Source of the DNA: Planctomycetota bacterium
GTDB lineage: Bacteria; Planctomycetota; JACQVX01
Reading direction: 5' to 3'
Length of the DNA stretch: 44,348 nt
Assembly (NCBI GenBank): GCA_016209495.1
Contig: JACQVX010000053.1
Coordinates: 1-44,348 of the forward strand
In this document: piece by piece, positions 38,554 through 44,348 of the stretch
Position numbering within the stretch: position 1 is the stretch's first letter
Layout: every line of letters begins with the position of its first letter
Translations under genes and position numbers: made by a program
Notes under the pieces: model-generated
What the model was told of the DNA's origin: nothing
The model's input: only the letters and a program-made list of their open reading frames with translations
Database searches by the model: none

Positions 38554-40176
38554 ATGTGGATGAAGCGGACCTTGCTCGCGGCGGCCCTGGTCGCCGCACT
38601 GGGCCTCCTGGCCCGGGCTGACGTGATCTACCTCAATGCCGGCGGCGTCATCAAGGGGACGATCCTGGAGGACACGGACCGGGGGCTCGTCATCCGCACC
38701 GAGGACGGCGTGGTGACGGAGGTGGCCCACGAGGAGGTCTCGCGGGTCGAGCGCGGCGAGTCCGCGGAGGCCATCTACCGCGAGCGTCTGGGGGCCCTGG
38801 CCACCGGCGACGCGGAGGGCCACTACCGGCTGGCGCTCTGGTGCCGTGAGGTGCACCTGGAGGACGAGGCCCGCGAGGAGATGGCCAAGGTCCTGGTCCT
38901 GGACCCGGAGCACGTGGACGCACGGGCGGCCCTGGGCTACGTGAGGCGCGGCGGCGAGTGGCTGCTCCCCGGCGAGGAGCTCGCCCCGAGCGCCGACGCG
39001 GGCCTGGGCGCCGACCGGCGCTTCTACGACCACCGGCTCATCGAGGGCCTCCCGGAGGGGGTGCGCGCGGCCGCGGGCCGGTTGCTGGAGGCGGACCCCG
39101 CGGCCCGGGCCGAGGCCTACGCCTTCCTGGCGCAGGTCCAGGAGGTGGTCCCCGCCGGCCGGGCCGAGGAGGCCCGCCACGCGGTCCGCGAGTTCGTGGC
39201 ATGGCGCGAGCGGGGCCTTGCACGGGACGTGGACCGGGCCTACCGGCGGGTGGAGGCCCTGGCCCCCGTGCACGAGCGGGCGCGGGTGCGGGAGGCCAAG
39301 GCCCGGTGGCTGGCGCGCTGGACGGAGACCCGGGACGAGGCCCTGCGGGTCATCTTCGATAAGGCCATCTACCCGGACGAGGACCATGGCCGCGTGGGCC
39401 AGCCCATCGTCGACGACCGGGTCAAGGCGGTACGCGAGGCCTGGGAGTTCCTCGACGTCCTCCTGGAGCGAGACCTGGCCCCCATGGGCACGGTGGAGCC
39501 CGAGCTGGCGGCGAGGCGCCACGCCGAGCTGGTGGCCATGGAGGCCGGACTCGCGGAGTCACGGGCCTTCCTCCAGACGGCCGGCATGGCGGACTTGGAG
39601 CCGCCCCCGGCGGGGCTATCGCCGCTGGCCCGGGGACTCCTGGCCTGGCGTGGCGGCCTCGTGGCCGTCGCCCGGCCGCTGGCCGACCTCTCGACGGGCT
39701 ACGAGCGGCTGCTCCACGAGCGCGCCAGGCTCCACCGGGTACGGGCGTTCAACGCGGGGGTGACGCCGGGGGGTCGCGGCATCGCCCCCACGGCGGTGGA
39801 GGTCATGCAGGTGGCCATCACCAACGACTACCGCCACATGATGGGCCGGGAGCCCCTGGAGATCGACCCTCGGCTCATCGCCGCGGCCAGGGGCCACAGC
39901 CAGGAGATGACGCGCCTGGGCTACTTCGCCCACGAGTCGCCGGTCCCCGAGCGCCGGGAGCCCAGCATGCGTGCCGCCCTGGAGGGCTATCCCAGCGGGG
40001 TCTCCGAGAACATCTCCCAGGGCTCCCCCACCCCCGACGGGACCTTCTGGGCGTGGTACCACTCCGCCCCCCACCACCGGAACATGCTGGACGCGGCCCA
40101 CCGCTCCATGGGCGCGGGCCTCGACGGCGAGCTCTGGACCCAGGACTTCGGGAGCGAGCAGGCGCTGGAGAGGTAG
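38554..40176 (+). CDS. Exported Sm-like/helical protein with C-terminal CAP (SCP) domain
   Basis: A 540-residue protein. The signal peptide (MWMKRTLLAAALVAALGLLA) is followed by a small beta module (VIYLNAGGVIKGTILEDTDR) of the Sm-like kind seen in planctomycete secreted proteins. A long helical/TPR-like region (HYRLALWCREVHLEDEAREE and onward) comes next. The C-terminal CAP domain has VAITNDYRHMMGREPLEIDP, ARGHSQEMTRLGYFAHESP, GVSENISQG and HHRNMLDAAH, containing the conserved His and Glu positions of the CAP cavity. CAP proteins bind lipids or act as proteases; the role here is unknown. ATG 38554 was chosen over ATG 38512 for the signal peptide. Confidence 0.8.
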   Translation: MWMKRTLLAAALVAALGLLARADVIYLNAGGVIKGTILEDTDRGLVIRTEDGVVTEVAHEEVSRVERGESAEAIYRERLGALATGDAEGHYRLALWCREVHLEDEAREEMAKVLVLDPEHVDARAALGYVRRGGEWLLPGEELAPSADAGLGADRRFYDHRLIEGLPEGVRAAAGRLLEADPAARAEAYAFLAQVQEVVPAGRAEEARHAVREFVAWRERGLARDVDRAYRRVEALAPVHERARVREAKARWLARWTETRDEALRVIFDKAIYPDEDHGRVGQPIVDDRVKAVREAWEFLDVLLERDLAPMGTVEPELAARRHAELVAMEAGLAESRAFLQTAGMADLEPPPAGLSPLARGLLAWRGGLVAVARPLADLSTGYERLLHERARLHRVRAFNAGVTPGGRGIAPTAVEVMQVAITNDYRHMMGREPLEIDPRLIAAARGHSQEMTRLGYFAHESPVPERREPSMRAALEGYPSGVSENISQGSPTPDGTFWAWYHSAPHHRNMLDAAHRSMGAGLDGELWTQDFGSEQALER

Positions 40177-40183
40177 TCCGCGC

Positions 40184-40870
40184 TCAGGGGCCGCCCGGTT
40201 TGCGGGCGACCAGCGAGTCCACCGCCTTGCGCTCGTCGCGGGTCTCCAGGTGGTCCAGGACCTGGAAGCCCTCGAACAGGGCGCGCAGCTCACCCGGCCG
40301 GAGCAGGTAGTCCGGGTTGCGCGGGCCGTAGGAGGCGGGGATGGCCAGGTTGTCGGTCGTGTAGGTCTCGAAGACGATCACCCCGCCCGGCCGCAGGGCC
40401 GCCTGCAGCCGGGGAACCAGGTCGCGCTGTAGGTAGTAGAAGACCACCACGAGGTCGTAGCGTGCCTCCCCGGGGTCCCAGGCGGCCAGGTCGGCCTCGA
40501 TCGTGGAGATGGCCACGCCACGCCCTTCCGCCAGGGCGCGGGCCTTCGCGAGCCCCACGGGCGAGATGTCCACGGCGTTCACGGTGTAGCCCTGCTCGGC
40601 GAGCCACACGGCGTTGCGGCCCTCGCCCGCAGCCACGTCCAGAGCCTCTCCGCCCGCGGGCAGGAGATGCCGGCGCGAACGAAGGTACTCGGCTGGCTCC
40701 TTGCCGTAGACGTACTCGGCGGTCGCGTAGCGCTCGTCCCAAACGTCCCTCGCTTCGCTCGGGACATCGCGGGCCCGATCCGGGTGCGGCCGCGCTGCCA
40801 CGCCTGGGCCGCCCGAGCAGCCGGCGGCGAGCCCCAGGGCCGCGAGGCCCAAGGAGTGGGGACGGTTCAG
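40184..40870 (-). CDS. Class I SAM-dependent methyltransferase (TehB/thiopurine-methyltransferase-like), probable lipoprotein
   Basis: 228 residues from the proposed start. VWDERYATAEYVYGKEPAEY is the TehB-like entry. ALDVAAGEGRNAVWLAEQG is motif I binding SAM, NAVDISPVGLAKARAL motif II, and YDLVVVFYYLQRDL with LRPGGVIVFETYT complete the fold. The preceding segment LGLAALGLAAGC looks like a lipoprotein signal with lipobox LAAGC, unusual for a SAM enzyme. CTG 40870 (GAGG seven bases upstream, overlapping a six-codon ORF stop as CTGA) fits best; TTG 40852 is an alternative. Longer upstream frames run through repetitive DNA and are unlikely. Confidence 0.75.
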   Translation of the reverse strand: MNRPHSLGLAALGLAAGCSGGPGVAARPHPDRARDVPSEARDVWDERYATAEYVYGKEPAEYLRSRRHLLPAGGEALDVAAGEGRNAVWLAEQGYTVNAVDISPVGLAKARALAEGRGVAISTIEADLAAWDPGEARYDLVVVFYYLQRDLVPRLQAALRPGGVIVFETYTTDNLAIPASYGPRNPDYLLRPGELRALFEGFQVLDHLETRDERKAVDSLVARKPGGP

Positions 40871-41132
40871 GGCAGGACCTCGGCCATACAGCAATACTCG
40901 TCGCGCGTCCACGGCCGCGTCCTGGGTTCCGCGGTAGCCATCTCGACCCAGGATAGGTCGGGGCACTGGTCCGGGCAAGACCCAGGAGGCCCTTGGCCCG
41001 GAGTTCGTGGCTGGTGGCTGGTGGTTCGTGGCCCCCGATCTCCAGCGTGCGGGTGGAATCCCGCAGGCCGCGCGCCGGCGGCCGCCGGCGGCCGCTGCAT
41101 GGGCGGTCATGCCCATGTCCAATGCCTTTCCA
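40871..41132. other. Repeat-bearing spacer between methyltransferase and the low-GC cassette
   Basis: No gene is supported here. A 10-base GC unit occurs twice in tandem plus a remnant (41073-41095). Around 41004-41032 an octamer TTCGTGGC is repeated flanking tandem CTGGTGG units. A mini-ORF of six codons (40887-40867) precedes the methyltransferase start. The region may mark a junction where the neighbouring cassette entered. Confidence 0.5.
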
Positions 41133-41357
41133 TCATAGTCCCTTCAGCGCGTCGCGTAGTTCCTTCTGCTTGCCTACGCGCCTGGCGTGCTTTCGCATCG
41201 TTTCTGGCACTTTGACCAACTCTCGGTCCTTCGGGTGCCACTCCGTCATCACCCCATCGGAGAATATTACCGCAAGTTTCTCCGTGTAGATGAGGCGCCA
41301 TCTGAGGCGTTCTGCCGCCTTCCTCATCCGTTCTATATCTCGACTCCACTCAAACAT
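41133..41357 (-). CDS. Small basic protein of unknown function, second gene of a lower-GC cassette
   Basis: A 74-residue protein with a strong ribosome site (GAGGAGGT seven bases before the ATG). It is rich in Arg, Lys and Glu (RDIERMRKAAERLRWRLIYT, then KHARRVGKQKELRDALKGL) and mostly helical by composition, with a short beta-like centre (KLAVIFSDG). I recognise no family. It overlaps the larger upstream gene by eight bases, so the pair is coupled. Small basic protein plus larger partner resembles toxin-antitoxin or phage-type gene pairs, but no diagnostic motif is present. Confidence 0.65.
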   Translation of the reverse strand: MFEWSRDIERMRKAAERLRWRLIYTEKLAVIFSDGVMTEWHPKDRELVKVPETMRKHARRVGKQKELRDALKGL

Positions 41358-41832
41358 GAGGCCACCTCCTCAATTGGGTACGTAGGCTCTTCGTCTCCTC
41401 CTCGGGCAACAGCCTCTCGTTGGCATAAAAGCCCGTCGTATGCACTCCGGTAGGTGAGCACAGTATGATCAGCACGTACTGTTGATGAAGCCGTTGGGCC
41501 AGATGCTTCGCCATGTGCCGTACAAAGCGGACCAGTTCGGCCCAGGACACCGGTTGTTGCCGAAACGGTTGGCAGCAGTTCGATATTTCCACCTTCATGG
41601 AAGGTTCCGGGATACCTCCGAATGAGCCAAAAGTGGGGTACGTCGTGACCCCCGCGGCGGCCGGGCCCTTGTACTTCTCCCTCCCCAAAGCCACGGCGTC
41701 TATGGCCTCATCCATCGACCATGTGCGATCTCGATACCGGCTCTTGGCCGCTCCGGTATGGAGCCCTAGGTGCAGCACCGCCGTACCGATGCCTGGCTCT
41801 TGATAGAAGTATCCGAGTCCCGTGTCCTTCAC
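41350..41832 (-). CDS. Protein of unknown function, first gene of a lower-GC cassette
   Basis: A 160-residue protein starting at GTG 41832, behind GGAGGAAGG. The sequence mixes aromatic/Gly segments (GLGYFYQEPGIGTAVLHLG) with a helical section containing Gln and His (MAKHLAQRLHQQYVLIILCS) and a C-terminal Glu/Arg stretch. No domain is recognised and there is no signal peptide. Codon use differs from neighbours: of 60 bases at 41521-41580 only 35 are G/C, against 51 of 60 at 42001-42060 in radA. The composition suggests acquisition from a less GC-rich source. It overlaps the 74-residue gene. Confidence 0.65.
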   Translation of the reverse strand: MKDTGLGYFYQEPGIGTAVLHLGLHTGAAKSRYRDRTWSMDEAIDAVALGREKYKGPAAAGVTTYPTFGSFGGIPEPSMKVEISNCCQPFRQQPVSWAELVRFVRHMAKHLAQRLHQQYVLIILCSPTGVHTTGFYANERLLPEEETKSLRTQLRRWPHV

Positions 41833-41934
41833 TCAGGCCTTCCTCCCCTCAGGCAGGGCACCGCATGTACGGCATGGGCGCCCGCAACCTCCGGCCACCC
41901 GCGCATCACTCGCTCGCAACCTCCAGTCGCTCTC

Positions 41935-43317
41935 TCATACCCCCAGCGCCTCCAGGGCCTCCGCGAGGCCGGAGGCCGTCTCCAGGGCGAGCCCCTTCAC
42001 CTCGAGCCCCTCGGAGCCGGGCCGGGGGACCACCGCCCGCGCGAAGCCCAGCCGCGCGGCCTCGACCAGGCGGGCCTCCAGTCGGTCCCCACGCCGGAGC
42101 TCGCCCCCCAGCCCCACCTCGCCCACGAGGACTACCCCCGGGGGGAGGGGGCGGTCCCGGTGGCTGGAGGCCACGGCGGCGGCGATGGCCAGGTCTGCCG
42201 CGGGCTCCGTGAGGCGGGCGCCGCCCACGGCATTGACGAAGACCTCCCGGTCCGCGAGCGCGAGTCCGACCCGCCGCTCCAGGACCGCCAGGACCATGGC
42301 CACCCGGGCCGGGTCCACCCCCGTGACCCGGCGGGCCGGGCTCCCCGCGGCCGAGTCCGCCACCAGGGCCTGCACCTCCACCAGGAAGGCGCGGCTCCCC
42401 TCCAGGGCGCCGGCCACCGCGGCCCCGCTCCGGGGGGTCCCGTCCCCGGTGAGGAAGACCTCGGAGGGGTTCGGGACCTCGACGAGGCCCTCGGGGGCCA
42501 TCCGGAAGACCCCCAGCTCCGTGGCGGGGCCGAAGCGGTTCTTCACGGTCCGGAGGAGGCGGTAGGCGCTGTAGCGCTCGCCCTCGAAATAGAGGACGCA
42601 GTCCACCACGTGCTCCAGGACGCGCGGCCCCGCGATGGACCCGTCCTTGGTGACGTGGCCTATGAGCACCACGGGCACCCCGGTCCTCTTGGCGAAGCCC
42701 ACCAGCAAGGCGGCGCACTCCCGCACCTGGCCCACGGTGCCCGGGGCCGAGGGCAGGCCGGAGGTACCCACCATCTGTATGGAATCCACCACCAGGACCG
42801 ACGGGGCCAGCCCCTCGGCATGGGCCAGGATGCGCTCCAGGGCCGTCTCGGCCAGGAGGTAGAGGTCCGGGGCCTCCACCCCCAGACGCTCGGCCCTGAG
42901 CCTCACCTGGTAGGCCGATTCCTCGCCGGTGACGTAGAGGGAGGGGCGCCCCCCTCGAGAAAGGCGGTCCGCCACCTGGAGGAGGAGCGTGCTCTTGCCG
43001 ATACCCGGATCGCCGCCCACGAGGACCACCCCCCCGGCCACGAGCCCGCCCCCCAGGACACGGTCCAGCTCCACGAGCCCCGTGGAGCAGCGCCCCGCCG
43101 CCGGGGCCTCCACCTCGCCCAGCCGGAGCGGCCCGTCGGGCGTGGTCCCGGAGGCCCCGGTCCTGCGGCCCGGGGCGCCGGCCCCCGCGCGCCCCCAGCC
43201 GCCGCCTCGCGGGTCCGGCTCCTCCTGGAGGCTCCCCCAGGCCCCGCAGCCCGGACATCGGCCCTGCCACTTGGCGCTGGCCTCGCCGCACTCCCCGCAG
43301 ACGTGCACCGTCTTCAG
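41935..43317 (-). CDS. radA: DNA repair protein RadA
   Basis: A 460-residue RadA/Sms, the same length as E. coli RadA, a RecA-like helicase that processes recombination intermediates. An N-terminal C4 zinc finger (VCGECG ... CPGCGAWGSL), Walker A GGDPGIGKST, Walker B LVVDSIQ, the RadA-specific KNRFGPATELGVF (KNRFG motif) and a C-terminal Lon-like fold (VFVNAVGGARLTEPAADLAI, VGEVGLGGELRRGDRLEARL) are all present. The first ordinary start is GTG 43308. CTG 43317, with GGGGAGG six bases upstream and overlapping the murD stop as CTGA, better restores the family N-terminus (KTVHVC). Confidence 0.95.
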   Translation of the reverse strand: MKTVHVCGECGEASAKWQGRCPGCGAWGSLQEEPDPRGGGWGRAGAGAPGRRTGASGTTPDGPLRLGEVEAPAAGRCSTGLVELDRVLGGGLVAGGVVLVGGDPGIGKSTLLLQVADRLSRGGRPSLYVTGEESAYQVRLRAERLGVEAPDLYLLAETALERILAHAEGLAPSVLVVDSIQMVGTSGLPSAPGTVGQVRECAALLVGFAKRTGVPVVLIGHVTKDGSIAGPRVLEHVVDCVLYFEGERYSAYRLLRTVKNRFGPATELGVFRMAPEGLVEVPNPSEVFLTGDGTPRSGAAVAGALEGSRAFLVEVQALVADSAAGSPARRVTGVDPARVAMVLAVLERRVGLALADREVFVNAVGGARLTEPAADLAIAAAVASSHRDRPLPPGVVLVGEVGLGGELRRGDRLEARLVEAARLGFARAVVPRPGSEGLEVKGLALETASGLAEALEALGV

Positions 43318-44348
43318 ACGCCGCCTCCCCGAGGGGCAACCCCCCCCACGAGGTCCTTGAACCTCCGGCCTCGCTCCTCGAAGTTCGTGAACTCGTCGTA
43401 GGAGGCGCAGCCCGGGCTGAGGAGGACCGTCTCCCCGGGCCGCGCCTCGGCCATCGCCGTCTCCACCGCCCCATCCATGCCGGCCGCCACCGCGGCCTGA
43501 ACCCCCTCCACCACGGCGAGGGCCGCCTCCAGGGCCCGGGCCGCCTCGCCGAAGCAGAGCACCCGCCGCAGCCTGGGTCCGGCCGAACGCGCCGCCTCCA
43601 CCAGGGGCGCCACGGGCACGCCCTCCTTGTAGCGTCCCCCCGCCAGGAGGAGCACCGGGCCCTCCAGGGACGCCAGGGCGGCCGCCGTGGCCTGGGGCGT
43701 CGTGGCCTTCGAGTCGTTCACGTACCTCACCCCTCCACGCTCCGCCACCAGTTCCAGCCTGTGCTCCACCCCCCGGAAGGCCCGGAGGGCCTCCCGGATG
43801 GGCTCCAGGGAGACCCCCGCGGCCCGGGCCGCCAGGGCCGCCGCCAGGGCATTGGCCCGGTTGAAGCGGCCCGGGACCGCCAGCTCCCCCTCACCCATCA
43901 ACCGCTCGCCGTCCACCCAGAGGGCGCCGTCCTGGAGCCTACCCGACGCCCCGGACACGGGACCGAGAGAAAAGAGCCGCGAGCGCCCGGGCACGTCGGC
44001 CGCCCAGCCAGCGACCCGGGGGTCGTCGGCGTTCAGGACCGCCACGCCTCGCGTCCCCAACCGCGCCAGGAGGCCACGCTTGGCGGCGGCGTAGTTCTCC
44101 AGGGTCCCGTGGCGGTCCAGGTGGTTGGCGGATAGGTTCGTCACCACGGCCACCTCCACCCCCCGCTCCAGCGGCCCGAGGGCCTCGAGCTGGAAGGAGG
44201 AGAGCTCCAGGACCACCCGGTCCCCGGGGCGGATGTCCTTCAGGTCCATGAGGAGGGACTTCCCGATGTTGCCCCCGAAGTGGACCCGGGCCCCGCCGGC
44301 TTCGAGCAGGGCCGCGGCGAGCGACGCCGTGCTGCTCTTGCCGTTGGA
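43314..44348 (-). CDS. murD: UDP-N-acetylmuramoylalanine-D-glutamate ligase, N-terminus cut by window edge
   Basis: The C-terminal ~344 residues of MurD, which adds D-Glu to UDP-MurNAc-L-Ala in peptidoglycan synthesis. The visible part begins at the ATP loop SNGKSSTASLAAALLEAGG, then GGNIGKSLLMDL, LELSSFQLEAL, TNLSANHLDRHGTLENYAAA, VLNADDP, GRFNRANALAAALAA, EHRLELVAERGGVRYVNDSK and LLSPGCASYDEFTNFEERGR, all MurD-specific. The start and the UDP-binding N-terminal domain lie beyond base 44348. Its stop overlaps the radA start, so radA is probably cotranscribed from the cell-wall gene cluster. Confidence 0.95.
   Translation of the reverse strand, partial: SNGKSSTASLAAALLEAGGARVHFGGNIGKSLLMDLKDIRPGDRVVLELSSFQLEALGPLERGVEVAVVTNLSANHLDRHGTLENYAAAKRGLLARLGTRGVAVLNADDPRVAGWAADVPGRSRLFSLGPVSGASGRLQDGALWVDGERLMGEGELAVPGRFNRANALAAALAARAAGVSLEPIREALRAFRGVEHRLELVAERGGVRYVNDSKATTPQATAAALASLEGPVLLLAGGRYKEGVPVAPLVEAARSAGPRLRRVLCFGEAARALEAALAVVEGVQAAVAAGMDGAVETAMAEARPGETVLLSPGCASYDEFTNFEERGRRFKDLVGGVAPRGGGV

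Noticed and set aside
40871-41122. N-terminal extension of the methyltransferase to an ATG at 41122
   Set aside because: The extension translates tandem-repeat DNA into a low-complexity segment (NHQPPATN and neighbours), unlike any methyltransferase leader.
41935-43308. radA start at GTG 43308
   Set aside because: It has no ribosome site and trims the usual N-terminus; CTG 43317 has GGGGAGG at good spacing.

Overview
The window is chromosomal DNA from a very GC-rich, Gram-negative-type bacterium. One 60-base stretch I counted inside radA (42001-42060) holds 51 G/C. A porin-like barrel, lipoproteins, a cytochrome c' and a GspE-type ATPase point to a diderm cell envelope. An in-frame UGA in selD indicates selenocysteine use. 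A DUF1570-type peptidase, a CAP protein with an Sm-like N-terminus, lamin-tail and SUMF1-type lipoproteins and many sigma-54 regulators recall Planctomycetota, or less closely Myxococcota or Acidobacteriota. The phylum is an inference. Genes are densely packed with many ATGA/GTGA/TGATG overlaps and frequent GTG, TTG and probably CTG starts.

Layout. 1-2630 holds the C-terminal part of a sigma-54 activator, a VOC protein and tyrS. 2634-5952 (minus) is a three-gene overlapping operon: LpxH-like phosphoesterase, polytopic membrane protein with helix-hairpin-helix tail, YfcE-like phosphoesterase. 6173-9842 (plus) encodes a lamin-tail lipoprotein, a START protein and a family 2 glycosyltransferase. 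10104-11362 (minus) is a CheY-like receiver coupled to a metallo-beta-lactamase-fold hydrolase. 11618-19774 (plus) carries ssb, a rifampicin-phosphotransferase-like enzyme, a cytochrome c', two zinc dehydrogenases, an SRPBCC protein, a second MBL hydrolase and a lipoate-ligase-like protein.

19802-26521 is the most system-like block. A TPR histidine kinase and a sigma-54 response regulator are followed by a candidate -24/-12 promoter, then a YqiJ-like membrane/OB-fold gene (frame interrupted at a G10 run), a YqiK-type flotillin, a PspA protein and a second short PspA-like coiled-coil protein. I read it as a two-component, sigma-54-driven membrane-stress system that combines the flotillin and phage-shock modules.

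26565-31792 (minus) contains a DUF1570 peptidase, a GspE-type ATPase fused to a cyclic-nucleotide-binding domain, a small Cys/His-rich exported protein and a transglutaminase-like protein. 31900-32744 holds two STAS proteins. 32755-37177 (minus) runs ferredoxin, selD (selenoprotein), phosphoesterase, MshEN-like membrane protein, SUMF1-type lipoprotein, polyprenyl synthase. 37280-40176 holds a porin-like protein and a CAP protein. 40184-41832 has a methyltransferase and a lower-GC two-gene cassette of unknown function. 41935-44348 (minus) is radA and the truncated murD.

No rRNA, tRNA, insertion sequence or CRISPR array was recognised.
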